The position numbers were made by a program, and so were the translations under genes. Positions 24,730-34,071 of a DNA stretch of 64,000 bases are shown one piece after another. This DNA comes from Georgenia muralis (GTDB taxonomy: Bacteria; Actinomycetota; Actinomycetes; Actinomycetales; Actinomycetaceae), in contig NZ_RKRA01000001.1 in NCBI RefSeq assembly GCF_003814705.1, positions 1,426,001-1,490,000 of the forward strand, given 5' to 3'. The notes under the pieces are model-generated. The model did not search any database, had not been told where the DNA came from, and worked only from the letters and a program-made list of their open reading frames with translations. Each line of letters begins with the position of its first letter. The stretch's first letter is position 1.

Positions 24730-26295
24730 ATGGTCGACGTCCTCGCCGCCTCACCCCTGCTCTCGATGATGGTGGTCGTCGCGGTGGGCACGCTCATCGG
24801 CACGATCCCGTTCGGCCCGTTGCGCTTCGGACCCGCCGGCGCCCTCTTCGTCGGGCTGGCGGTCGGCGCCCTGGACCCCCGGCTGGGCGAGGGGCTCGGC
24901 CTCCTGCAGACCCTCGGCCTGGCGCTGTTCGTCTACACGGTCGGACTCGGCGCCGGCTCGGGGTTCTTCCGTGACCTGCGCCGCCAGCTCCCGCTGCTGG
25001 GCGGCGCCGTCGGTGTCCTCGCGCTCGTCGCCGTCGCGGCGATCGTCCTGGGCGCCGCGCTGGGGCTCACGCCCGGGCTGCGGTCGGGGGCGTTCACCGG
25101 CGCCCTGACCTCCACCCCGGCTCTCGCCGCCGCGACGGAGCTCGCCGGGTCGGAGGAGCCCGCGGTCGGCTACGCCCTGGCCTACCCCGTCGGCGTCGTC
25201 GTCACCATCCTCGCCGTCGGGGCCGTGCTGTCCCGCTCGTGGCCTGCGCGGCGCGACCGGGGCTCGGTCGCCGGGGTGGGTCTGGTGGACATCTCCGTCG
25301 AGGTGCTGCACCCGGCACGGATCGCGGACCTGCCCGAGGTCGCGGAGGACCGCGTGCGGCTGTCCTACCTCCAGCGAGCGGGCCGCACCCGCGTCATCGA
25401 CCCCGACGAGGAGCTCCTGGCGGGGGACCGGGTGGTCATGGTCGGGCCGGCGGAGGCGGTGGCCGCGGCGCGCGAGCGCCTGGGGCGCCGGGTCAGCGAG
25501 CACCTGGCCCACGACCGCAGCACCGTCGACTACCGCCGGTTCATCGTCTCCCGGCCCGCGCTCGCCGGACGCACGGTCGCCGACCTCGACGTCCCCGGGC
25601 GCTTCGACGGCGTCGTCACCCGGGTGCGGCGCGGCGACCTCGACCTCCTCGCCTCGGACGACTTCGTCCTCGAGCTCGGCGACAAGGTCCGGGTCATCGT
25701 GCCGCGGGGGCGGATGGACGAGGTGCGCGAGCTCTTCGGCGACTCCGAGCGCCGGGTCAGCGAGGTCGACGCCCTCTCCCTGGGGATCGGCCTGGCCGCC
25801 GGTCTCGCCGTCGGCCTGCTCACGCTGCCCCTGCCCGGTGGGGCGAGCTTCGCCCTCGGCTCGGCCGCGGGTCCGCTCGTCGTCGGGATGGTCCTCGGCC
25901 GCCTCGAGCGCACCGGCCCGCTCGTGTGGGGCCTGCCCATCGCAGCGAACCTCACCATCCGCCAGCTCGGGCTGCTGCTGTTCCTCGGGGCGACCGGCCT
26001 CGCGTCCGGTCAGGCGTTCGCGTCGGCGGCGTTCACCGGCGAGGGGCTGCGCGTGGTCGTGCTCGCGCTGGCTCTCAGCGTGCTCACGGCGGCGCTGTTC
26101 GGGGTGCTCGCCCGCACCGCAGGGGTGAGCACCGCCCGGGCAGCGGGTGCGCTCGCCGGCCTGGTGGGCCAGCCCGCGATCCTCGCCTACGCCAACGGGC
26201 GCGTCACCGACGAGCGGGTGGAGGCCGGCTACGCCGCCCTCTTCGCCGTCGGGATCATCGCCAAGATCCTCCTCGTGCAGGTCATCGGGAGCTGA
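24730..26295 (+). CDS. AspT/YidE-type transporter (two membrane domains around TrkA-C)
   Basis: A protein of 521 residues. Two homologous hydrophobic domains (about 1-170 and 345-521; FGPLRFGPAGALFVGLAVGAL and PLVVGMVLGRLERTGPLVWGLP) flank two TrkA-C-like soluble domains (about 185-340; GDRVVMVGP, LELGDKVRVIVPRGRM). This is the layout of the aspartate:alanine exchanger superfamily (AspT, YidE, YbjL). Each half contains a TSTPALAA or GQPAILAYAN type loop. The substrate is unknown. It lies five bases after the monooxygenase gene and converges on hrpA. Confidence 0.88.
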   Translation: MVDVLAASPLLSMMVVVAVGTLIGTIPFGPLRFGPAGALFVGLAVGALDPRLGEGLGLLQTLGLALFVYTVGLGAGSGFFRDLRRQLPLLGGAVGVLALVAVAAIVLGAALGLTPGLRSGAFTGALTSTPALAAATELAGSEEPAVGYALAYPVGVVVTILAVGAVLSRSWPARRDRGSVAGVGLVDISVEVLHPARIADLPEVAEDRVRLSYLQRAGRTRVIDPDEELLAGDRVVMVGPAEAVAAARERLGRRVSEHLAHDRSTVDYRRFIVSRPALAGRTVADLDVPGRFDGVVTRVRRGDLDLLASDDFVLELGDKVRVIVPRGRMDEVRELFGDSERRVSEVDALSLGIGLAAGLAVGLLTLPLPGGASFALGSAAGPLVVGMVLGRLERTGPLVWGLPIAANLTIRQLGLLLFLGATGLASGQAFASAAFTGEGLRVVVLALALSVLTAALFGVLARTAGVSTARAAGALAGLVGQPAILAYANGRVTDERVEAGYAALFAVGIIAKILLVQVIGS

Positions 26296-26331
26296 GGGTC
26301 CTCGCGGCCCGGCACGTTCTGACAGCGGTGC

Positions 26332-29300
26332 TCACACCTCGGCGAGGGCCTTGCGGATCCGCTTCTCCGAGACCTTCACCGGGGTGCCGAGCTGCTGGGC
26401 GAAGAAGCTGACCCGCAGCTCCTCGATCATCCACCGCACCTCGTCCAGCGCGGCGTCGCGGGCGGGGTCCGGCGCCATCCTCGCGCCGGCCTCGACCGCC
26501 GCCGCGTGGGCGTCCTCGAGCTCGCCGACCGTCCACGCCAGGTTCGCGTCCTGGTGGACGTTGACCTGGGCCCGCTCGATCCGCCGCTGCGCGGCCCGCA
26601 GGTAGCGCGACAGGTGCACCAGACGCTCGGGCGGGGTGGCCGAGACGAAGCCCGGACCCACGAGCCGCGCCACCTGGTCGCGGACCTCCGTGAGGGTGTT
26701 GAGGAGGAACATCGACGTCGCCCCCTTGATGGCCACGTCCAGCTCACGCCGGGCGTCGAGGATCGCCACCACCAGGCCGACCAGGCGGTGGACCCGCTCC
26801 TCCAGCTCGGCCCGCACGTGCGCGACGAGCGCGTCGTGCCGCTCGGCCTCGCGGACCGGGCGCCCGCCGTGCGCGGCCGTCCACTCGTCGACGAGCGCAC
26901 CGACCGCGGCGAGCTGGACGTCGGCCACGAGCTCCTCGGTGGTCCGGTACGGGCTGGCCGCCAGGGTGAGCGCCTCGCGCCCGGTCCACCGGGTCGTCAC
27001 GCGCTGGGTGCTCAGCGTCGTCTCCGTCAGGACCAGGCGCCGCAGCCCGACGCGGTGGGCCCGGGCCTGCTCGCCGGCGTCGGCCAGCACGCGCAACGAC
27101 ACCGTGACCGCACCGCCCTTCCCGCGCACCTCGACGAGCGCGGGGTAACCCCGCACCGTCAGCCCTTGGGCGCCGGTGGACTCGACCACCGCCGGGATGA
27201 CCCCGCCGGGGACGTCGGGGAAGGCGGTGAGGTCGTGCTGCTCGGGGAGCATGGGCGTCAGGGCCGTCCCGCCGGGTCGGCCGGCGTCGGCGCGGCCCGT
27301 CGTCCCGACCGACCCGGCCGCGACCGCCGGCCCCGGGGCACCTGCTGGGACGCCCGCGCCGGCGCGCGCCTCCTCCATCGCCAGCGCCACGGCGCCGCGC
27401 ACGGCGGCACTGACCGCCTGCTGCGTCTGCGGGGCGAGCTCGCGCTGGAGCGCCACGAGGTTCTTGCCCTCCGACAGCACGGCGCCCCGGGCGGAGAGCA
27501 CCCGGAACGTCACCCGGAGGTGGTCGGGGAGCTTCTCGTCGTCCCAGGCGTCGTCGGGGACCTCCACCCCGCGCAGCCGCCGCACGGCGTCGGCGAAGGC
27601 CTCGCGGTAGCTGGGCGCGCCCGGCGGGGCCGGGGCGACCTCCGCCCACGGCGGGAGGTGGGCGACGACGTCGCGGGCGACGTCGGGGGCGGGGACGAGC
27701 TGGACGCGGACCTTCTTGGGCAGGGCCCGGATGGTCGCCGTGGCCAGGTCGAGGGCCAGGCCCGGCACCATCCAGTCGAAGCCGTCCGGGCGGAGGCGGG
27801 CGAGGACCTCCACCGGCACGTGGACCGTGACGCCGTCGGCGTGGGTGCCGGGTTCGAACTGGTACGTCAGCGGCAGGGTGAGGTCACCCTGGCCCCAGGT
27901 GTCGGGGAAGTCGTCACCGGTGATCTCCCCGGCCCCGGGCACGAGGAGGTCGAGGGTGAAGGTGAGCAGGTCCGGATCCTCGCGGCGGGCGCGCTTCCAC
28001 CAGGAGTCGAAGTGCCGGGCGGAGACGACGTCGTCGGGCACCCGCTCGTCGTAGAAGGCCAAGAGGCCGTCCTCGTCCAGGACGAGGCCGCGGCGCCGGG
28101 CCCGGGCCTCGAACTCCGAGGCCTCGGCGAGCAGCTCGCGGTTGCGCTCGTAGAACTGGTGGTGCGTGCGCCACTCGCCACCGACGAGCGCGTGCCGGAG
28201 GAACATCTCCCGGGCCAGCTCGCGGGCGGTAAGATCGCCCAGGACGAGGTCGCCGAGCCGGCCGAGGAGCACCGGCCGGTCGGCAACCAGGGTCATGCCG
28301 TAGAGCATGACCTTCTCCTTGACCATGGCCGCACCCTGCTTGGCCGACCAGTACGGCTCGGAGTAGACCCGCCGGACGAGGTGCGCGGCGACCGGCTCGA
28401 CCCACTCCGGCTGGATCCGCGCCACCGTCCGGGCGAAGAGCCGCGACGTCTCCACGAGCTCGGCCGCCATGACCCACGCCGGGGTCTTGCGGGAGAGCCC
28501 GGAGCCGGGCCAGATCGTGAACCGGGTGCCGCGGGCGCCGGCGTACTCGCGGCGCCGCTCGTCCCACGAGCCGAGGTTCGACAGCAGGCCGACGAGGAGG
28601 GACTGGTGCAGCGCGTCGGCCGCGACGGCGTCGGCGGACCGGCCCACCGCGACGGCGGCGCGCGCGGTGTCGGGGCGGCCGTCCGGGGTGGACCCGGCGG
28701 TGGCGGCGATGTCGTCCTCGTGCGGCAGGGCGATGGGCTTGAGGGTCAGCCCGAGCGGCTTGGCGAGCTGGCGCAGCTGGGCGACGACGTCCTGCCACTC
28801 CCGCACGCGCAGGTAGTTGAGGTGCTCGGCGCGGCACAGACGCCGGAACGCCGAGCCGGAGAGGTCACGCTGCTGGGTGCGCAGGTACCGCCAGAGGTTG
28901 AGGTAGGCGAGGAAGTCCGACGTCGGGTCGGCGAACCGGCGGTGCTTCTCGTCCGCCGCCTGCTGGTGCTCGGCGGGGCGCTCGCGCACGTCCTGGACGC
29001 TGAGCGCCGCGACGACGACCATGACCTCCGCCGCGCAGCCGTTCCGCTGCCCCTCGAGCAGCATCCGGCCCAGTCGCGGGTCGATGGGCAGCTGGGCGAG
29101 CTGGCGCCCGACCGGGGTGAGCCGCCGGCGGGGGTCGCTCGCCTCGGGGTCCAGCGCCCCGATCTCGTGCAGGAGCTGGACGCCGTCGCGCACGGCCCGG
29201 GTGTCGGGCGGGTCGACGAACGGGAACCTCGCGACGTCGCCCAGGCCGAGGGCCGCCATCTGGAGGATGACGGCGGCGAGGGAGGTCCGCAGGATCTCCG

Positions 29301-30765
29301 GCTCGGTGAACTCGGGGCGGGCGGCGTAGTCGGACTCGGAGTAGAGCCGGATCGCGATGCCGTCCGCGACGCGTCCGCACCGGCCCGAGCGCTGGTTGGC
29401 GCTGGCCTGCGAGACCGGCTCGATGGGCAGGCGCTGGACCTTCGTGCGGGTGGAGTACCGCGAGATCCGGGCCGTTCCGGGGTCGATGACGTAGCGGATG
29501 CCCGGGACGGTGAGGGAGGTCTCGGCGACGTTCGTCGCCAGGACGATGCGCCGGGTGCTGTGCGCCTCGAAGACGCGGTGCTGCTCGGCGGAGGACAGCC
29601 GCGCGTACAGGGGGACGACCTCGACGGCGCCGGGCACCGTCGAGCGGGCGCCCGGGGCGACGTACCGGTCCCCGAGGTGCTCGGCCAGCGCGACGTGGGT
29701 GTCGCGGATCTCCCGCTCGCCGGAGAGGAAGACGAGGATGTCGCCGGGTCCCTCGGCCATGAGCTCGTCCGCGGCCCGGACGATGCCGGTGACCTGGTCC
29801 AGCGGCTCCTCCGCGGGTGGCCGTGCGCGACCGCCGGCCTCCTCGGCGTCGTCGTCGGCCGCGTCGTCCTCGACGAGGGGCCGGTACCGCAGCTCCACGG
29901 GGAAGGTGCGCCCGGAGACCTCCACGACCGGCGCCGCGCTCAGCAGCTCGCCGTCGGGCCGGCCGCCCTCCCGGACGCCGAAGTGGGCGGCGAAGCGGGC
30001 GGAGTCGATCGTGGCCGAGGTGATGATCACCTTGAGGTCGGGCCGGCGGGGCAGGAGGTTGGCGAGGTAGCCGAGGATGAAGTCGATGTTGAGGCTCCGC
30101 TCGTGGGCCTCGTCGACGATGATCGTGTCGTAGCGCCACAGCATCGGGTCCCGCTGGATCTCGGCCAGGAGGATGCCGTCGGTCATGAGCTTGACCAGGG
30201 TGGTGGGCGAGACCTGGTCGGTGAAGCGGACCTGGTACCCGACGGCGCCGCCGAGCTCGACGCCGAGCTCCTCGGCGATGCGCTCGGCCACCGTTCGGGC
30301 GGCGATCCGGCGGGGCTGCGTGTGCCCGATCGTGCCGGTGACGCCGCGGCCGAGCTCGAGGCAGATCTTGGGGATCTGGGTGGTCTTGCCCGAGCCGGTC
30401 TCGCCGGAGACGACGACGACCTGGTGGTCGCGGATGGCGGCCGCGATCTCCTCGCGACGGGCCGAGACGGGGAGCTGCTCGGGGTAGGTGATCCGCGGCA
30501 GCGCGGAGCGGCGGGCCGCGAGCTGCGCGGGCGTGTACGGGCGGAAGCCGCCGCGCTCGCGGGCGGCGGGGTCGCGGCGTCCGGTGGTCTGGTGCTCGCC
30601 CGAGGTTCGCTCGCCCGACTGGCGTTCGCCCGAGCTTCGCTCGCCGGTCTGTCGCTCACCCGGCCCGCGGCGGGGACGCCCACGGCGCCGGCCGCGCCCG
30701 GTGCCGGCGCCATCCGCGCCGGTCCCGGCCGCCCCGGCTGCCGTCGTCTCCTCGCTCACGGTCAC
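26332..30765 (-). CDS. hrpA: ATP-dependent RNA helicase HrpA (DEAH-box)
   Basis: A full-length HrpA of 1477 residues. Walker A GETGSGKTT (121-129), DEAH (218-221), SATID and the QRSGRCGR motif VI are present, followed by HA2, OB-fold and the long HrpA-specific C-terminal domain (DUF3418). It unwinds RNA; relatives help resolve stalled or collided ribosomes. The N-terminus is a basic leader with five GER(Q/S/T)(T/S) repeats. Starts at GTG 30765 or GTG 30759 are both possible; GAGAAT just upstream could be a -10. It is divergent from an MFS gene across 56 bases. Confidence 0.95.
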   Translation of the reverse strand: MTVSEETTAAGAAGTGADGAGTGRGRRRGRPRRGPGERQTGERSSGERQSGERTSGEHQTTGRRDPAARERGGFRPYTPAQLAARRSALPRITYPEQLPVSARREEIAAAIRDHQVVVVSGETGSGKTTQIPKICLELGRGVTGTIGHTQPRRIAARTVAERIAEELGVELGGAVGYQVRFTDQVSPTTLVKLMTDGILLAEIQRDPMLWRYDTIIVDEAHERSLNIDFILGYLANLLPRRPDLKVIITSATIDSARFAAHFGVREGGRPDGELLSAAPVVEVSGRTFPVELRYRPLVEDDAADDDAEEAGGRARPPAEEPLDQVTGIVRAADELMAEGPGDILVFLSGEREIRDTHVALAEHLGDRYVAPGARSTVPGAVEVVPLYARLSSAEQHRVFEAHSTRRIVLATNVAETSLTVPGIRYVIDPGTARISRYSTRTKVQRLPIEPVSQASANQRSGRCGRVADGIAIRLYSESDYAARPEFTEPEILRTSLAAVILQMAALGLGDVARFPFVDPPDTRAVRDGVQLLHEIGALDPEASDPRRRLTPVGRQLAQLPIDPRLGRMLLEGQRNGCAAEVMVVVAALSVQDVRERPAEHQQAADEKHRRFADPTSDFLAYLNLWRYLRTQQRDLSGSAFRRLCRAEHLNYLRVREWQDVVAQLRQLAKPLGLTLKPIALPHEDDIAATAGSTPDGRPDTARAAVAVGRSADAVAADALHQSLLVGLLSNLGSWDERRREYAGARGTRFTIWPGSGLSRKTPAWVMAAELVETSRLFARTVARIQPEWVEPVAAHLVRRVYSEPYWSAKQGAAMVKEKVMLYGMTLVADRPVLLGRLGDLVLGDLTARELAREMFLRHALVGGEWRTHHQFYERNRELLAEASEFEARARRRGLVLDEDGLLAFYDERVPDDVVSARHFDSWWKRARREDPDLLTFTLDLLVPGAGEITGDDFPDTWGQGDLTLPLTYQFEPGTHADGVTVHVPVEVLARLRPDGFDWMVPGLALDLATATIRALPKKVRVQLVPAPDVARDVVAHLPPWAEVAPAPPGAPSYREAFADAVRRLRGVEVPDDAWDDEKLPDHLRVTFRVLSARGAVLSEGKNLVALQRELAPQTQQAVSAAVRGAVALAMEEARAGAGVPAGAPGPAVAAGSVGTTGRADAGRPGGTALTPMLPEQHDLTAFPDVPGGVIPAVVESTGAQGLTVRGYPALVEVRGKGGAVTVSLRVLADAGEQARAHRVGLRRLVLTETTLSTQRVTTRWTGREALTLAASPYRTTEELVADVQLAAVGALVDEWTAAHGGRPVREAERHDALVAHVRAELEERVHRLVGLVVAILDARRELDVAIKGATSMFLLNTLTEVRDQVARLVGPGFVSATPPERLVHLSRYLRAAQRRIERAQVNVHQDANLAWTVGELEDAHAAAVEAGARMAPDPARDAALDEVRWMIEELRVSFFAQQLGTPVKVSEKRIRKALAEV
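30586..30660 (-). repeat. five 15-nt in-frame repeats in the hrpA N-terminus
   Basis: Encodes GERQT-GERSS-GERQS-GERTS-GEHQT (residues 36-60), a charged and probably disordered segment ahead of the helicase core. Confidence 0.85.
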
Positions 30766-30808
30766 CCATTCTCACCGATGCGCGGGGCCGCGGCGCCCGG
30801 GGGGCGTC

Positions 30809-30814
30809 TACCCT
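30809..30814 (+). promoter_or_regulatory. -10 element of the MFS gene
   Basis: TACCCT seven bases before GTG 30822, with no Shine-Dalgarno sequence; fits a leaderless transcript. Confidence 0.55.
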
Positions 30815-30821
30815 CGGCCGG

Positions 30822-32021
30822 GTGAGCACCGACCGGCGGCGCGGCGCCGGGCTCGTCCTTCTCCTGGGCGCGCTGACCGCCCTGGGTCCGCTGACCATCA
30901 ACCTGTACCTGCCGGCGTTCCCCGCGATCGCCGCCGAGCTCGGCGCCGACCAGGGGCAGGTGCAGCTGACCATGACCTCGGCGCTGCTCGGCCTCGCGGT
31001 GGGGCAGCTCGTGGCCGGGTCCGTCTCCGACGCGGTCGGGCGCAAGCTCCCCCTCCTCGTCGCGTACGGGCTGTACGTGCTGGTCTCGGCGGGGATCGCC
31101 GCCGCACCCGGCATCGAGGCGCTCCTGGTCCTGCGCGCCGCCCAGGGTGTGCTCGGTTCGGCCGGGATGGTCATCGCGCTCGCCGTCGTGCGGGACACCC
31201 GGGAAGGGGTCGCGGTGGGCCGGACGATCTCCCGGCTCATGCTCGTCGTCGGCGTCGCTCCGGTGCTCGCGCCGGCGCTGGGCTCGCAGCTGCTCCTCGT
31301 GGGCTCGTGGCGGCTGCTGTTCGTCGCCCTCGCCGTCCTCGCGGCGGTGCTCGTCTTCCTGGTGGCGCTCGCTCTGCCCGAGTCCCACCCGCCGGAGCTG
31401 CGACGGGTGGGTGGGACCGCAGGAGCGGTGCGCTCCTACCTCGGCCTGCTGCGCGAGCCCAGCTTCGTCGGGCTGGTGGCCGTGGCCGGGCTCGTCATGG
31501 CCGGGCAGTTCACCTACATCACCGCCTCGACGTTCGTCTTCCAGGAGATCTATGGACTCAGCGCCCAGCAGTTCGGCGTCCTCTTCGGCGTGGGCGCGCT
31601 AACCGTGACCGCGGGCACCCAGGTGACCGGCTACCTCCTGGGCCGGCTCCGGGGCGAGCGCATCGCCGGCATCGCGATCGGCGTGGCCCTGACGGGCGCG
31701 GCCGGGATCGTGGTCGTCGCGCTCACCGTGGGTACCGGACCGGGGCTGCTCTGGCCGCTGCTGCTGGCCGTGCTGCCCACCATCGGGGCGGTCGGGATGA
31801 TGTTCCCGGTGATCCCCGCGATCGCCCTGGGGCGGCACCGGCACGACGCCGGCAGTGCGGCCGCCCTCATCGGCGCCGCCCAGTTCGGCATGGCTGCACT
31901 GGGCGCCCCCGTCTCGGGCCTGCTCGGCGGGTCGGTGGCGACGATGGGTGCCGTCATGGCGGTCGCCTTCGCTCTCGCCGGGGCGGTGATGGTCGCGGTG
32001 GCGCGGGCCGTGCGCGAGTGA
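30822..32021 (+). CDS. MFS drug-resistance transporter, Bcr/CflA type
   Basis: A membrane protein of 399 residues with twelve predicted helices. LGALTALGPLTINLYLPAFP at the N-terminus, a DAVGRKLPLL loop-2/3 signature and a RAAQGVLGSAGMVIALAVVRD helix 4 are typical of the Bcr/CflA proton-drug antiporters. It exports small molecules; the substrate is unknown. The GTG start is fixed by the -10 seven bases upstream. Confidence 0.92.
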   Translation: MSTDRRRGAGLVLLLGALTALGPLTINLYLPAFPAIAAELGADQGQVQLTMTSALLGLAVGQLVAGSVSDAVGRKLPLLVAYGLYVLVSAGIAAAPGIEALLVLRAAQGVLGSAGMVIALAVVRDTREGVAVGRTISRLMLVVGVAPVLAPALGSQLLLVGSWRLLFVALAVLAAVLVFLVALALPESHPPELRRVGGTAGAVRSYLGLLREPSFVGLVAVAGLVMAGQFTYITASTFVFQEIYGLSAQQFGVLFGVGALTVTAGTQVTGYLLGRLRGERIAGIAIGVALTGAAGIVVVALTVGTGPGLLWPLLLAVLPTIGAVGMMFPVIPAIALGRHRHDAGSAAALIGAAQFGMAALGAPVSGLLGGSVATMGAVMAVAFALAGAVMVAVARAVRE

Positions 32022-32218
32022 TGCCCTTAGCGCGGTGCTGTTCGCCAGCCTCGGCGCGAGCGATCCCCTTGTTGCCCAGTGATCCCCGCAGACCACTCTC
32101 ACTCGGCTACGGAGGGATCGTTCGGTCGCGGGGGGATCGTTTCGCCGGGGCATCGTTCGGTCATGCGCGGATCGGTGCGAGGCGGACCGGCGGCCCGCAC
32201 GGTGCGAGACTCGGGGTC
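32022..32218. repeat. degenerate GGGATCG-type repeats, both orientations
   Basis: Near 32115, 32134, 32150 and 32169 there are four units resembling GGATCGTTCGGTC with 16-19-base spacing. Inverted versions (GCGATCCCC, GTGATCCCC) lie near 32060 and 32079. No gene or clear stem is formed. Confidence 0.5.
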
Positions 32219-32728
32219 ATGGAGACGACCCCGCCGGTGGACGAGGCGATCGAGCTGTTCTGGGCCGAGGCGCGCAAGGTCGTCGGGCTCACCCGCCTGG
32301 ACGTCATCGTGGGCACCAGCGACACCGCCTCGCTCACCCCGCCGGCGTGGTCGTTCGGCGAGACCGCCGAGCAGGCCGACGAGCTCGTGGCGCTGGTCCT
32401 CGCCGGGCGACGGACCGCCACGTCGAGCGCCCTGTGGGAGTGGGAGGCTGAGGACGAGGACCTCCCTCGCCCCGGTGACCTCGCCATCGTCTGCGACGGC
32501 GCCGGGCTCCCGCGCGCGCTCGTGCGCACCGACGCCGTGGAGGTCGTCCCCTTCGATGCGGTCGACGCCGAGCACGCCCGGGCCGAGGGCGAGCCGAGCC
32601 TGGACTCCTGGCGGCGCGAGTACCGGGACCACCTCGCCGCGGCGGTCGCACCTCGGCAGCTCGCCCCGGACGTGCCCCTCGTGCTCGAGCGTTTCACCGT
32701 CCTGCACCCCAGGCCCCGCCGGACGTGA
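32219..32728 (+). CDS. ASCH domain protein
   Basis: A protein of 169 residues that is almost entirely an ASCH domain (PUA-like beta barrel): LVLAGRRTATSSALWEWEAEDEDLPRPGDLAIVCDG is the core, and DSWRREYRDHL follows. ASCH proteins bind RNA or modified nucleosides; some act on N4-acetylcytidine. The function here is not established. ATG 32219 has GAGACT seven bases upstream, a weak leaderless-type -10. Confidence 0.88.
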   Translation: METTPPVDEAIELFWAEARKVVGLTRLDVIVGTSDTASLTPPAWSFGETAEQADELVALVLAGRRTATSSALWEWEAEDEDLPRPGDLAIVCDGAGLPRALVRTDAVEVVPFDAVDAEHARAEGEPSLDSWRREYRDHLAAAVAPRQLAPDVPLVLERFTVLHPRPRRT

Positions 32729-32730
32729 AT

Positions 32731-32769
32731 CGGGCCGGCTCCACACCCCTGCAGGATGGAGCCGGCCCG
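32731..32769 (+). terminator. terminator hairpin after the ASCH gene
   Basis: CGGGCCGGCTCCA (32731-32743) and TGGAGCCGGCCCG (32757-32769) are perfectly complementary: a 13-bp GC-rich stem with a 13-base loop, two bases after the stop. No T-tract, as is common in high-GC actinobacteria. Confidence 0.75.
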
Positions 32770-32952
32770 TGCCCGACCAGTGTGCGCATCACACGTCCGC
32801 CAGCGCATCCCCAGCGGCCACCACATGGACCCCTGTGTCCAGCATGCGATACCAGAGTGGGGCGGGGCTGTGATGACGCTTCGGGCCGACGTGGCGGGGA
32901 CCCGCTCCGCCGAGGTCCCGGGCCCGGCGGTGCCCCGGTGCGAGGATGAGGC

Positions 32953-34008
32953 GTGCGCGCGATCGGCTGGCTCCTCGTCCTGGTGATCTCTGGTGCCGCC
33001 GCGCTCACGCTGGACCTGGAGTGGGCGGTCAACCTCCACCGGGACTGGAGCGGGTGGACGACGGTCGCGCCGGTCTCCCAGGTCATCGCGATGCGCTCGC
33101 TCGTGGCGATCGGCTTCATCGTGCTGGCCGTCATCACCCTCGTCGTCGGGATCGTCCGCAAGGTGGGCTTCCGGGGCGGCACGCGGACGCTGGTCCTCGG
33201 GCTGGCGCTCGCCGTCGTCGGCGTCGGGCACGGCTGGGTGCTGACGGAGCGCGGCCTGGACAACCCCGGACGTCTCACCGTGGACGGCGGGGTGCGGCCG
33301 GGCGACCTCGGCACGGGCGAGATCACGGTCCTGACGCTGAACACCCTCGGTGGCCGCACCGGCGTGGAGGACGTGGCTGAGCTCGCCGGTCCGAACGGCG
33401 CCGACGTCGTCGTCCTTCCCGAGACGTCCCGCGCGACGGCGGAGGAGCTCGCCGCCGCCCTCGCCGCGTCCGGCGCGACCTTCCAGGTGTTCGACGCCGC
33501 CGGTGCGCAGGACGGGCCCGCCGGCTCGACGGCGATGCTCGTCTCGGCCGCGCTCGGCGAGTACGTCCAGACGCCGGGGCCGGACACACGCTTCGGCGCC
33601 GTGCGGGCCGAGCCCGCCACCGGCGTCGGCCCGGTGCTGGTGGGGGTCCACCCCGCGCCGCCCAGCGGCGACCTCCACGACGTCTGGGAGGAGGACCTCG
33701 CCGCCGTCACCGCCCTCTGCGCGCCGCGCACCACGCGGGGCCTCATCCTCGCCGGCGACCTCAACGCCACCCTCGACCACGCCCCGCTGCAAGACATCGG
33801 CCGCTGCGTCCACGGCGCCGCCGGCGCCGGCGCGGGCGGGGTGGCGACCTGGCCTACCCGCACCCCGGAGTGGCTCGGTGCCGCGATCGACCACGTCATC
33901 GCCGACGGCGAGGCGTACGAGCCGACCCAGGCCGCGGTGGTCGAGGTCGGCGGGAGCGACCACCGGGCGCTGCTCGTGCGGCTGCGGCCGGTGGGATCCG
34001 ACCGGTAG
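32953..34008 (+). CDS. membrane-anchored endonuclease/exonuclease/phosphatase family protein
   Basis: A protein of 351 residues. Three N-terminal hydrophobic segments (about 3-18, 48-66 and 76-93) anchor an EEP domain outside or inside the membrane. The catalytic signatures are TLNTLGG, VVLPETS (metal-binding Glu), LAGDLNATLDH, AIDHVI and SDHRALLV. EEP enzymes cleave phosphodiesters in nucleic acids or phosphoinositide-like substrates; this one's substrate is unknown. Start is GTG 32953, with no clear ribosome site. Confidence 0.87.
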   Translation: MRAIGWLLVLVISGAAALTLDLEWAVNLHRDWSGWTTVAPVSQVIAMRSLVAIGFIVLAVITLVVGIVRKVGFRGGTRTLVLGLALAVVGVGHGWVLTERGLDNPGRLTVDGGVRPGDLGTGEITVLTLNTLGGRTGVEDVAELAGPNGADVVVLPETSRATAEELAAALAASGATFQVFDAAGAQDGPAGSTAMLVSAALGEYVQTPGPDTRFGAVRAEPATGVGPVLVGVHPAPPSGDLHDVWEEDLAAVTALCAPRTTRGLILAGDLNATLDHAPLQDIGRCVHGAAGAGAGGVATWPTRTPEWLGAAIDHVIADGEAYEPTQAAVVEVGGSDHRALLVRLRPVGSDR

Positions 34009-34071
34009 GCCCCCGCTCGTGGAACAGAAAATCCCTCGCCCGGGGCGGTTCGGTGATGCGACCGTGGACCC

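Noticed and set aside
26506-30825. 1439-residue open frame opposite hrpA
   Set aside because: Shadow of a very GC-rich gene: no domains, composition of Gly/Arg/Asp/Val only, while the other strand encodes an intact HrpA.
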